A stretch of DNA of 64,000 nt from Methylocystis sp. Sn-Cys (GTDB lineage: Bacteria; Pseudomonadota; Alphaproteobacteria; Rhizobiales; Beijerinckiaceae). The translations under genes and the position numbers were made by a program. The notes under the pieces were generated by a model. The model saw only the letters and a list, made by a program, of their open reading frames with translations. It searched no databases and was not told where the DNA came from. This document shows positions 1-7,366 of this stretch, one piece after another. Position 1 is the stretch's first letter, and each line of letters begins with the position of its first letter. Where the stretch lies: the NCBI RefSeq assembly GCF_016745395.1, contig NZ_JAERVJ010000003.1, positions 124,001 to 188,000 of the forward strand, written 5' to 3'.

Positions 1-105
1 GTCCAGCTCGCGCTCTATGGCGCGCAGCCGATCCGGGCGCTCGGGATGCCCCGGACCCATTTCGTGATCGAGACCGCTCGCATGCGTGACGAGAAGCGTT
101 TTCAC
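1..105 (-). CDS. Histone deacetylase family protein, N-terminal fragment
   Basis: Only the first 35 codons are inside the window; the gene runs off the left edge. The reverse strand reads GTG then KTLLVTHASGLDHEMGPGHP, followed by ERPDRLRAIERELD. The LDHEMGPGHPERPDRL segment is the conserved N-terminus of bacterial histone-deacetylase/acetoin-utilisation (AcuC-like) amidohydrolases, which are zinc-dependent deacetylases. The GTG start is chosen because the family motif begins within about a dozen residues of it; no strong ribosome site is visible. The zinc ligands lie outside the window, so activity cannot be judged. It is transcribed away from the L,D-transpeptidase gene. Confidence 0.75.
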   Translation of the reverse strand, partial: MKTLLVTHASGLDHEMGPGHPERPDRLRAIERELD

Positions 106-256
106 AAGATCGCCGCTAAAGGGGCGGACGATTCCCGCCCTGTTCCTGTGTTTTTCGCCCATGTCTGTGAAAAATGAAAGACGTCAAGTCCTCATTTGGG
201 GCGGCTTGGGACAATTTCTTCGCGCTGCAACGTGGCGCCCTGGCAACACCAAGGGA

Positions 257-272
257 ATATTGGCTCCAATAT
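257..272. promoter_or_regulatory. Perfect 7+2+7 palindrome upstream of the L,D-transpeptidase gene
   Basis: The sequence ATATTGG-CT-CCAATAT is a perfect inverted repeat about 80 bases before the L,D-transpeptidase start and 150 bases from the divergent deacetylase start. Its size suits a dimeric regulator site, but no matching regulator is identified. It could be chance. The rest of the 106-351 gap shows no gene. Confidence 0.3.
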
Positions 273-351
273 GGCGGTGAGGCGGATTGTCCCGGGCGAG
301 TTCGTGATAAGCATTTTTCGTGACTATCCTGCGGCGGAAAGGAGCGTTGGC

Positions 352-960
352 ATGAATTCGAGGCTTTTGGTTGCAACGGCGCTATCCGCGCTCGCGCTCG
401 CTGGCTGTTACAGCGGGACGCGTTTGCCCGAGCCGAAGCTGTCGGGTCGCGACGCCGAATTTCTGGCGCTCGCGCCGAAAGCCGAAATCAGCTCCGAATT
501 CGATCGCTATCTCGTGGATTACAAGACGAACGAGCCGGTTGGCTCGATCATCGTCGATTCCAGGTCGCATTTCCTTTACTACGTGATGCCCGGCGGCAAG
601 GCTGTTCGTTATGGCGTTGCGACAGGGCAGGACGCGATGGGTTGGAGCGGCCGCGCCTATGTTGGCGCGATGCAGGAATGGCCGCGCTGGATTCCGCCCA
701 AGGACATGCTCCAGCGCTGGCCGCATCTGCAGCCGACCGCCGACGCCGGCGGCCTGCCGGGCGGCCCGGACAATCCGCTCGGCTCGCGGGCCCTCTATCT
801 CTATCAGGAGGGCAAGGACACGCTCTACCGCATCCACGGCACCAATGAGCCGGAGAAGATCGGCCAGGGCGTTTCCTCGGGCTGCATCCGCATGCGCGAC
901 ATCGACGCGATCGACCTCTACAGCCGCGTGAAGGTGGGCACCAAGGTCGTCGTGATCTAA
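352..960 (+). CDS. L,D-transpeptidase lipoprotein (YkuD domain)
   Basis: A 202-residue enzyme that should cross-link peptidoglycan through meso-diaminopimelate, or attach proteins to it, in the periplasm. The N-terminus is a lipoprotein signal ending in LALAGC, with Cys19 as the lipidation site. The C-terminal YkuD catalytic motif is visible as HGTNEP (His about 162) and SSGCIRM (nucleophile Cys about 178). The start is the ATG at 352, after a purine-rich GGAAAGGAG stretch; a longer frame upstream lacks signal-peptide logic. It is monocistronic, followed directly by palindromic repeats. A second L,D-transpeptidase lies at 20.6-21.0 kb. The fold is confident; the exact reaction type is not. 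Confidence 0.9.
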   Translation: MNSRLLVATALSALALAGCYSGTRLPEPKLSGRDAEFLALAPKAEISSEFDRYLVDYKTNEPVGSIIVDSRSHFLYYVMPGGKAVRYGVATGQDAMGWSGRAYVGAMQEWPRWIPPKDMLQRWPHLQPTADAGGLPGGPDNPLGSRALYLYQEGKDTLYRIHGTNEPEKIGQGVSSGCIRMRDIDAIDLYSRVKVGTKVVVI

Positions 961-967
961 ACTATTG

Positions 968-1175
968 TGATTCCCGGCGGGCTGAAAGCCCGACGGGAAT
1001 CTAGCCACAAGAGCGCTGGTTTTACTCAAAGCCCGTCATTGCGAGCGAAGCGAAGCAATCCAGGGCGGCGATGCGGCCCTGGATTGCTTCGTCGGCTCCG
1101 CCTCCTCGCAATGACGGCGGTGATTCCTGTGTGTCCAAACGGCGCGAGCGTCGGGGATGGCGCCGAACCAGTCGA
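968..1175. repeat. Composite palindromic repeat (type A nested in type B)
   Basis: Half of a type B element (ATTCCCGGCGGGCTGAAAGC...) leads into a complete type A element (GTCATTGCGAG ... CTCGCAATGAC, 1035-1116). It then continues with GTGTGTCCAAAC and a tail resembling CGAACCAGTCGAGCAGATCC. The same B-A-B order recurs at about 1.76-2.02, 19.4-19.6 and 39.35-39.56 kb. It is non-coding. Confidence 0.85.
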
Positions 1176-1202
1176 GCAGATCCCGCACAATGACCGCGGG
1201 AC

Positions 1203-1239
1203 GAGCCTCCTCCGCCGCGGGGGGAGGCTCTTTCATTTC
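1203..1239 (+). terminator. Stem-loop followed by a T-rich stretch, upstream of the micro-peptide pair
   Basis: GAGCCTCC (1203-1210) pairs with GGAGGCTC (1223-1230) and is followed by TTTCATTTC. It looks like a factor-independent terminator in the forward direction, or an attenuator-like leader hairpin about 110 bases before the first DFCFGYA peptide. Nothing else recognisable lies between 1176 and 1343. Confidence 0.4.
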
Positions 1240-1343
1240 GAGCCACCCTTCGGCCCGTGCGCCCGCGCACTGTGTCTGCGTCCCTGCCTCCCTAATCTGC
1301 GCTTATTCGCCGATGGGCGAGGCGGAGATAGAAGGAGGCTTCC

Positions 1344-1487
1344 ATGCGACAGACAGCGGGATTGGGCGCTTTGCTCGTGGTCTTTCTGGTTCTCGCGCTC
1401 GAATTGGCTGGCGCTGGCGCTTATGTCGTCTCGAGCGCTCATGCGGATGCGAGCGATTTTTGCTTCGGCTATGCGCTTTGTCGTTAA
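1344..1487 (+). CDS. Small exported peptide with C-terminal DFCFGYALC motif (first of pair)
   Basis: A 47-residue open frame preceded by an excellent ribosome site (AAGGAGG, five bases before ATG). It begins MRQTAGLG, has a long hydrophobic stretch (residues 8-30) and ends SDFCFGYALCR. AHA or ADA before the tail would suit signal peptidase I and leave a mature peptide of about 11-13 residues with two cysteines five residues apart. The family is not recognised. A second frame 140 bases downstream ends in nearly the same tail. Across the shared block the codons differ mostly by synonymous third-position changes (TTT/TTC, TAT/TAC, GCG/GCC, TGT/TGC), which argues both are translated and under selection. 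Disulfide formation or further modification is only inference. Confidence 0.7.
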   Translation: MRQTAGLGALLVVFLVLALELAGAGAYVVSSAHADASDFCFGYALCR

Positions 1488-1627
1488 GCACGCTCGAGGG
1501 CGCCTGGACGGTTTCTCGGAACCGGAGCCGTAGGATCGGCGTTAGTCGGCCAAGGGGGCGCAGGCGCGCAAATTGAGAGGCGAGGCAGCCCCGATATTGC
1601 GGCGCAAGGCATTTCGGGGAGGGGCTT

Positions 1628-1759
1628 ATGAGAAAATCACTTATTTTCGGCCTTCTATCGCTGATGGTGGCGGCAAGCTTCGCGAGCGCGGGGGCCTTGT
1701 TCAAATCGCCCTCCGCGGCGGCAGCCGATTTCTGCTTCGGCTACGCCATCTGCGAGTGA
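1628..1759 (+). CDS. Small exported peptide with C-terminal DFCFGYAIC motif (second of pair)
   Basis: A 43-residue frame with a GGGGAGGGG ribosome site three to six bases before ATG. It begins MRKSLIFGLLSLMVAASFAS, a classical signal sequence with two basic residues and a hydrophobic core, and ends AAAADFCFGYAICE. Cleavage after AAA or AAAA would release about ten residues. The tail DFCFGYA-[LI]-C matches the peptide encoded at 1344-1487, while the signal regions do not align well; the conserved part is therefore the putative mature peptide. No maturation, transport or immunity gene is adjacent. The function is unknown; a secreted signal, metal ligand, or structural micro-peptide are all possible. 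Confidence 0.7.
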   Translation: MRKSLIFGLLSLMVAASFASAGALFKSPSAAAADFCFGYAICE

Positions 1760-1763
1760 TACG

Positions 1764-2020
1764 AGATCCGCTTGATTGGTTCGGTGTTGATCTCGACGTT
1801 CGCAGACGAGCGATCGGAATTACCGCCGTCATTGCGAGGAGGCGGAGCCGACGAAGCAATCCCGCGCCGCATCGCTGCCCTGGATTGCTTCGCTTCGCTC
1901 GCAATGACGGGCTCCGAGCAAAACCAGCGCACTTATGGCTCTGGATTCCCGGTCGGGCTTTCAGCCCGCCGGGAATGACACGTCCCCATGCGAGCTACTC
2001 AAACGGAAACGGTATGAGCG
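1764..2020. repeat. Composite palindromic repeat (type A nested in type B), reverse orientation
   Basis: It reads GATCCGCTTGATTGGTTCGG, then a type A element (1828-1909), then AAAACCAGCGC and TCTGGATTCCCGGTCGGGC with its inverted partner. It ends in a tail CGAGCTACTCAAACGGAAAC. The tail stops two bases short of the stop codon of the next minus-strand gene. Confidence 0.85.
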
Positions 2021-2021
2021 C

Positions 2022-2609
2022 TTACGCCGCGCCCCGCGATTTCACCAGGGCGCGCAGGCGGGCGATCTGTTTTCTCAAGAGTTCCCCGTCCCCGCCCAGG
2101 TAGGCTGCGAGATTGGCGCGCAGCTTGGCGAGTCCTTCCGCCAAGCGCTCTTTGTAAGGCTTCACGAGCTGAGACGCCCAGGCGCGCACGTCGAGGACCG
2201 TCGCATAGAAACGTGCGAACCATGGCATCTGCAAAAGCTTGTCGCGGCAGATGTCGAACAGGAAGGCCTCGACGCCCAGCGCCAGCATTTTCGCCAGCAG
2301 AATGACGCCGACGCCCGCCAGAATATGGCCATGCGCCAGCAGCGCCAAGGCGGCTATTTTAAGCGGCAATATTCCAGCGATCGGGCCCACGAAAAGGACC
2401 AGCGCCATGGGCGGCGAGAGCTGCGCGACAAGAGCTTTCAGCCAGGGCTCTAACCGTTCCACGCCGAGCCAGCGCTCGAGCGCGTGCAGCCCGTCCTTGA
2501 GATGGTCCCAGAGCCAGCTCTCGATCAGGAAGAGAAGCGCCAGCGTGAACCAGAAGGCCCGCGCCAGCCGCGGCTTCAACCAGCCGAGAAATGCATTCAC
2601 TTGTTCCAT
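2022..2609 (-). CDS. Hypothetical membrane protein
   Basis: A 195-residue protein not assigned to a family. A hydrophobic helix lies near residues 18-32 (FWFTLALLFLIESWLW) and a long hydrophobic region spans about 66-115, probably two helices. The C-terminal 60 residues are charged, Lys/Arg/Leu-rich and probably helical. This suggests an inner-membrane protein with a cytoplasmic amphipathic tail. It stands alone, its stop codon touching a repeat downstream and another repeat lying upstream before lpdA. Translation is supported by the clear frame and by the lack of any better frame on the other strand. Confidence 0.6.
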   Translation of the reverse strand: MEQVNAFLGWLKPRLARAFWFTLALLFLIESWLWDHLKDGLHALERWLGVERLEPWLKALVAQLSPPMALVLFVGPIAGILPLKIAALALLAHGHILAGVGVILLAKMLALGVEAFLFDICRDKLLQMPWFARFYATVLDVRAWASQLVKPYKERLAEGLAKLRANLAAYLGGDGELLRKQIARLRALVKSRGAA

Positions 2610-2660
2610 CGGGCGCTCCAGCAGCAGTCCGGCAAGAATGTAAGCGTCCGATCGTGAACG

Positions 2661-2804
2661 CCAATTTGGTTCGGCGCCCCTTCCGGAGACTCGCGCAGCG
2701 AGCGATCGGGAAACCCGCGCTTTTGTGGCTCTGGATTCCCGGTCGGGCCTTCAGCCCGCCGGGAATGACAAGGCCCAATGCGAGCTGCTCAAACGGAAAT
2801 GGCG
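2661..2804. repeat. Type B palindromic repeat
   Basis: The element contains GAGCGATCGGG, CGCGCTTTTGTGG, CTCTGGATTCCCGGTCGGGC and CAGCCCGCCGGGAATGAC, then the tail GCGAGCTGCTCAAACGGAAA. The tail runs to the first base of the lpdA stop codon. Confidence 0.8.
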
Positions 2805-4217
2805 TCAGATATGGATCGCCCGCTTGGCCACGGCGAGCGCCGCCTCCTTCATCGCCTCCGACATGGTGGGATGGGCGTGGCAGGTGCGCGCGAGGTCCTC
2901 GGAGGAGCCCGAGAATTCCATGAGCACAGCCGCTTCCGCGATCAGCTCGCCGGCGCCGGCGCCGAGGATATGGACCCCCAGCACCCGGTCGGTGGCGGCG
3001 TCGGCGATAAATTTCACGAAGCCGTCGGTCTCGCGCATGGAGCGGGCGCGGCCATTGGCCGAGAAGGGGAATTTGCCGACGGCGACGTCGAGGCCCTTGG
3101 CCTTGGCGTCTTCCTCGGTGATTCCCACCGAGGCGACTTCAGGGCTCGTGTAAACGACGCTCGGAATGACGTTGTAATTCACATGGCCGGCCTGGCCTGC
3201 GAGGATTTCGGCGACGGCGACGCCCTCATCCTCGGCCTTATGGGCGAGCATCGGCCCGCGCACGACGTCGCCGATGGCGTAAACGCCCGGGACATTGGTG
3301 GCGAAATGGTCGTCGATGATGACGCGCCCGCGCTCCAGCGCGACGCCCGCCTCTTCGAGCCCGAGGGCCTGCGTATAGGGGATGCGGCCGGTGGCCACCA
3401 AAACGACGTCCGCCGCGACTGTATCCGAGGTTGCGCCGTCGACGGAGGAATAGGAGACCACGACGCCATCGCCTTCGCGCGCGACGCCGGTGACCTTCGA
3501 CGCGAGCTTGAAGGCGAAGCCCTGTTTTTCGAGGAGCTTCTGGAAGCGGCTGGCCACTTCGAGATCGAAGCCCGGCAGCACGCGGTCGAGATATTCGATC
3601 GCCGTCACTTGCGCGCCGAGCCGCCGCCAGACCGAGCCGAGCTCCAGGCCGATGACCCCCGCGCCGATGACGACGAGCCGTTGCGGAACCTTCTCCAGCG
3701 ACAATGCGCCGGTGGAGGAGACGACGAGCTTTTCGTCGATCTGAATTTCGGCGCCGGAAGCATCGCGCAAAGGCGCGACCGCCGAACCGGTGGCGATCAC
3801 GATATTCCTGGTTTCGAGGGTCTGCGACGCGCCATCGGCGCCGGTCACTTCAACTTTGCCCGCGCCAGCAAGGCGGCCGACGCCGCGATAGGCGTCGACC
3901 TTGTTCTTTTTGAACAAAAAGGCAACGCCGTTTACATTCGCGCCGACTGTTTCGTTCTTGTGCTTCATCATCGCCGCGAGATCGAGCTTCGGCGGATCGA
4001 CGATCACGCCGAGCGGCGCAAGGCCGTGGCCGGCCTCCTCGAACATATGGGAAGCGTGCAGCAGCGCTTTCGAGGGAATGCAGCCGACGTTGAGGCAGGT
4101 TCCGCCATAGGTCGGGTCTTTCTCGACGACGGCGGTTTTCAGGCCCAATTGCGCGGCCCGGATCGCGCAGACATAGCCGCCCGGACCCGAACCGATCACG
4201 ACAAGATCATAAATCAT
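2805..4217 (-). CDS. lpdA: Dihydrolipoyl dehydrogenase
   Basis: This is the 470-residue E3 flavoprotein that reoxidises dihydrolipoamide with NAD+ in the 2-oxoacid dehydrogenase complexes or the glycine cleavage system. The FAD-binding GSGPGG is at residues 9-14. The redox disulfide motif GGTCLNVGCIPSK has Cys41 and Cys46, the second nucleotide-binding GAGVIGLELG is present, and the C-terminal catalytic HAHPTMSE dyad is visible. Length is normal for the family. No E1 or E2 gene is adjacent, so the partner complex is not known from this window. Its 3' end touches a type B repeat. Confidence 0.96.
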   Translation of the reverse strand: MIYDLVVIGSGPGGYVCAIRAAQLGLKTAVVEKDPTYGGTCLNVGCIPSKALLHASHMFEEAGHGLAPLGVIVDPPKLDLAAMMKHKNETVGANVNGVAFLFKKNKVDAYRGVGRLAGAGKVEVTGADGASQTLETRNIVIATGSAVAPLRDASGAEIQIDEKLVVSSTGALSLEKVPQRLVVIGAGVIGLELGSVWRRLGAQVTAIEYLDRVLPGFDLEVASRFQKLLEKQGFAFKLASKVTGVAREGDGVVVSYSSVDGATSDTVAADVVLVATGRIPYTQALGLEEAGVALERGRVIIDDHFATNVPGVYAIGDVVRGPMLAHKAEDEGVAVAEILAGQAGHVNYNVIPSVVYTSPEVASVGITEEDAKAKGLDVAVGKFPFSANGRARSMRETDGFVKFIADAATDRVLGVHILGAGAGELIAEAAVLMEFSGSSEDLARTCHAHPTMSEAMKEAALAVAKRAIHI

Positions 4218-4296
4218 GAATGCCGCTCTTCAAGATTGGCGCCGAAGGCCCTGAGGCGCAGTCTGCTTGCGTGGGGCGCGGTTCAGACGAAAGGTT

Positions 4297-4725
4297 TTAG
4301 CCGGCCGCCCAAAGGAAGATCGCGAGGGCAAGGACGCCGATCGCTGTCTGGCCGATTTCCAGCTTGCCCCAAAGATCGATCACTTTGCGCGCCTCATGCG
4401 CGGCGTCGGCGGCGATGAGGCCGAGGATGCGGTTATTGAGCGGCACGATCGCCCAATAGGTGTAGGGCCATGACGCCAGAATAACCAGGGCGCCGAACAG
4501 CCAGCGAATGTCGTCGAGCTCGCGAAAGGCGATGAAGCCGAACAATGCGGCAATCGCCGCCAATCCCGCGAGCACAATGAAGCCGCGATGATCGGAGGGC
4601 TCCCATTCCTTGATGAGCGCATCGTCGCTCAAGGCGAGACGCGCCGGCTGCTCGACGTAATTCACGTAAAGAGAGGCGCCGGTAAAAGCCCCCGCAGCGG
4701 CGAGCGCAAGCGAAGCTACGATCAT
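4297..4725 (-). CDS. DUF1772-like membrane protein
   Basis: A 142-residue, strongly hydrophobic protein with about four transmembrane helices (roughly 2-22, 49-66, 74-92 and 122-140). The motif YVNYVEQPAR after helix 1 and WPYTYWAIVPLNNRI in the middle resemble the DUF1772 family of small integral membrane proteins, whose biochemical role is unknown. It lies alone between lpdA and the GSCFA gene. The family assignment rests on overall pattern and is moderate. Confidence 0.65.
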   Translation of the reverse strand: MIVASLALAAAGAFTGASLYVNYVEQPARLALSDDALIKEWEPSDHRGFIVLAGLAAIAALFGFIAFRELDDIRWLFGALVILASWPYTYWAIVPLNNRILGLIAADAAHEARKVIDLWGKLEIGQTAIGVLALAIFLWAAG

Positions 4726-4813
4726 GTTCGATCCTCTGGAAATCGGCTGTCGGCTCGGTGGTCGATGAAGAATTCAGCGGATCGGCGCTGACGCCGATCC
4801 GCCGATCGCCGTC

Positions 4814-5884
4814 TCACGCAGACTCGATCGCCTCCTCGTCGCAGACGACGCGGGCGCTGGCTTCCGCTTCCGCCGCGACGTCGAATTTCAGCGAACGAAT
4901 CGCCTCCTCCTCGCGCGCCTTGTCGGTGAAGTGATCGAAGAACATCTTCATCGTGCGGTCGATGCCATGCGCATTGATGCGCCGCGTATCGTCGCGATAG
5001 AAGCGTCCCGTATTGGGGGAGATGTTGACGAGATCAAAGGACGGGAAATAGGCGATGTTCGGCCGCGCCCGCACGACCTCGTCCGCCGCCGCCCGCAAAA
5101 TAGATTTGACGGCGACATTGGAGACGGCGACGTGCCGGTCTTCGTAGGTCGCGATGATCCCGACCGGCGACACGCTCAGGATGATGCGGACTTTCGGATT
5201 GACCTCGCGAATACGATCCACGGCGGCGAGGAAGTCGCGCACGACTTCGCTCACCGTCATATTGTAGAACTCGTAGACGTTTTCGTCCCATGTCCCGCCG
5301 GCGACGCCGGGCGCGAGCTGCAAGATCGCGCCATCCGCCTTGTGGCGCCAGGTCTCGGTATGGCCGAAGGTGAAGACGAAAACGTCCATCGTCTCCAGCA
5401 TGTGACGCACGGCGGCGAAATGGCTTTCGCGATCGGCGCGCATCGCCTCGACCGTCTCATAGGCGTCCGGCTCGATGCGCGGGCGGAAGGGGTCGACAAA
5501 GCGGCCGTCCTCCGGGCGATTCCAGTAATCGAGCGACGGCGTGAAACGCCCATAGACGCGCTCGATCAACTGCCGCAATTGCGCGGTCGTGTAGAGATTG
5601 CCATAGCGGCAGGAATACATCGAGTAGTTGCGCCGCAGCGCTTCCTCGGCCGACATCCCCTGCGGCGGTTTTTCGGCAAGATAATAGGTGTAGCCGCTCG
5701 TCTGCAGGCGATGGGCGATTTCCTGCGCGAAGCAGCTTCCCGCAGTCGCCACGCGATCTTCGCGGGCGATCTTGAAGGGCATGGAAATCACCGGGTCGAT
5801 GGCGAAGGGCGGCAGTCCGGTCACAGCCTTGCGCCAGAAGCGATGGTCGGGTAGGGAGCTATAGGGGTTGTCTGCCAAGGGCAA
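4814..5884 (-). CDS. GSCFA domain protein
   Basis: A 356-residue protein with the diagnostic GSCFA pentapeptide at residues 49-53 (ATAGSCFAQEIAHRL). GSCFA proteins belong to the SGNH/GDSL-like hydrolase fold and are thought to act as esterases on glycans or peptides. FGHTETW and the later SVSPVG fit the conserved blocks. No signal peptide is seen, so a cytoplasmic location is likely. It is transcribed divergently from a WcbI-type gene with a gap of about 170 bases. Both belong to families linked to surface polysaccharide decoration, which suggests a shared job. Confidence 0.88.
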   Translation of the reverse strand: MPLADNPYSSLPDHRFWRKAVTGLPPFAIDPVISMPFKIAREDRVATAGSCFAQEIAHRLQTSGYTYYLAEKPPQGMSAEEALRRNYSMYSCRYGNLYTTAQLRQLIERVYGRFTPSLDYWNRPEDGRFVDPFRPRIEPDAYETVEAMRADRESHFAAVRHMLETMDVFVFTFGHTETWRHKADGAILQLAPGVAGGTWDENVYEFYNMTVSEVVRDFLAAVDRIREVNPKVRIILSVSPVGIIATYEDRHVAVSNVAVKSILRAAADEVVRARPNIAYFPSFDLVNISPNTGRFYRDDTRRINAHGIDRTMKMFFDHFTDKAREEEAIRSLKFDVAAEAEASARVVCDEEAIESA

Positions 5885-6055
5885 ACTCCTCGTCGATTCG
5901 AATCGATCTTCGCAAACGGACCTCGTAGCGCTCGTCTTCGTTGCGCATATGGCGCGCCGTTGCGTGTGAGCGGACCATAGACGCGGCGCCGCCTCTTGTC
6001 ACCAGCCCAGGGCCGGAAGACGGGACGCGCCCCGGCGAAACTGGTGAATGACCGT

Positions 6056-7111
6056 ATGTTATCTCAAATCGACAAGCAGATTTTCCGCACGTGGCGCCAA
6101 TATGCGGTCGAGCCGCACATCGCCAAGCTGACCGGCCGCGTTATCCGCGCCACGGGGCCGCGAATCGCCGTTATCGGCAATTGTCAGGCCTTCGGGATCG
6201 CCTATGCGATGAAGGTCATGAATCCGAGCGCCGTGGTCGATCACTTCTCGGCGATCGGCCACGCCAAGGCCTCGATGGACCTTCTGGTCAAGACGCTGGA
6301 TACGTATGATTACATCTTCACGCATGATTTTCTCGCCGGCCATTTGCGCGGCGGCGGAGATTCGGAGGAGCTGCGCAGCCGTCTGCCGAAGACGACGCTG
6401 ACGCCCGCGATCAGTTTCGCGGCGTTTCATCCCGACCTCATCTATATCGAGGACAAATCGCAACCGCTGCACGGCTTCATCTTCGGGCCGGTCGGGCCCT
6501 ATCATTCGGCGCTCGCCCTTTTCGCCTACCGCGCGGGGCTTTCGGTCGAGGAAGCGCGGGCGCTGTTCAATGAGAATGTCTTTCAGGCCCTGGGCTATTT
6601 CGATGTCTGGAACGACGCTGCGCGGGAGCTGCTCGAGACGTCGAAAGCGCGTTTCGGCGTCGATCTCTCGGAAGATCTCATGAAATGGGCGCGCCGCGGC
6701 GTCTTCATGTACAGCATCTTGCATCCCAAGAGCTTCGTGCTCTTCGATATTGCGCGGCGGATGTGGGAGAAAGTCGGCCTGAAGCCGCCGTCGACGGATT
6801 TCAGCTATTACGAAATCCACGACCTCGCGCGTGCGGAAATCTTCCCGGTCTATCCGGGAATCGCCAAAGTGTTCGGCGCGCAGGGCGGCTATCTGTTCAA
6901 GCTGCAGAACCACCATCTCGCCAATTCGGTCGGCGATTTTCTCAACCTGCCGCAATATCTCGCGGCGTCTTTCAAGACCTATGAAAAGGCGGGCCCGGAG
7001 CGGCTCTCCAATGCGCGCGTCGATGCGTGGATTGCGGATGAGCAGACGAAAAATCTGCTCCTTGGTCTTGCCCGCGAAAACCTCAAAGCAGGGCTGACGC
7101 CGACGTTGTAA
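6056..7111 (+). CDS. WcbI-type polysaccharide biosynthesis protein (putative acyltransferase)
   Basis: A 351-residue protein beginning MLSQIDKQIF. The segment RIAVIGNCQAFGIAYAM (GNCQ about 41-44) is the signature of the WcbI family, first known from capsule synthesis clusters and proposed to be CoA-dependent acetyltransferases with a GDSL-like fold. The ATG at 6056 is preferred; TTG (5996) and GTG (6044) starts in the same frame are weaker. No signal peptide is present. Its divergent neighbour is a GSCFA protein, but no capsule glycosyltransferase or export gene is nearby, so the acceptor is unknown. Confidence 0.82.
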   Translation: MLSQIDKQIFRTWRQYAVEPHIAKLTGRVIRATGPRIAVIGNCQAFGIAYAMKVMNPSAVVDHFSAIGHAKASMDLLVKTLDTYDYIFTHDFLAGHLRGGGDSEELRSRLPKTTLTPAISFAAFHPDLIYIEDKSQPLHGFIFGPVGPYHSALALFAYRAGLSVEEARALFNENVFQALGYFDVWNDAARELLETSKARFGVDLSEDLMKWARRGVFMYSILHPKSFVLFDIARRMWEKVGLKPPSTDFSYYEIHDLARAEIFPVYPGIAKVFGAQGGYLFKLQNHHLANSVGDFLNLPQYLAASFKTYEKAGPERLSNARVDAWIADEQTKNLLLGLARENLKAGLTPTL

Positions 7112-7129
7112 GCAGCGCAGCGGGGACCG

Positions 7130-7366
7130 CGAGCCTTCAGGCTCGCCAGAGCGCCATGACGCCCCTCGTGCTTCGAGACGCCTGCTGCGCAGGCCCCTCA
7201 GCATGAGGGGCTTCTGCATCTACGCCAAACACTTAGGCCTCATCGTGAGGAGCGAGCGACGCTCGCGTCTCGAAGGACGAGGCCGCCTCGGAGGTTTATC
7301 GAAAAGCTGGCGAGCCTTCAGGCTCGCTGCCCTTTCTTTAGCGCGCCTGAAAGCGCGCGGTCCCCT
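7130..7366. repeat. Type C palindromic repeat flanked by type E hairpins
   Basis: CGCCCCTCGTGCTTCGAGAC leads through CCTCAGCATGAGGGGCTTC and CACTTAGGCCTCAT to GTCTCGAAGGACGAGGCCGC. Small hairpins (GCGAGCCTTCAGGCTCGC and GCGCGC...GCGCGCGGTCC) flank it on both sides. Copies occur near 28.4, 30.05 and 48.3 kb, with a variant near 38.6 kb. Confidence 0.85.

Noticed and set aside
1036-1236. Small minus-strand frame starting MKEPPPAAEEARPAVIV
   Set aside because: Half of it is the translated type A repeat (CEEAEPTKQS), a frequent false gene in this kind of genome; no ribosome site.
2778-4418. A 546-codon forward open frame opposite lpdA
   Set aside because: It is the antisense of a well-supported dihydrolipoyl dehydrogenase; it lacks family motifs and reflects the high G+C of the third codon position.
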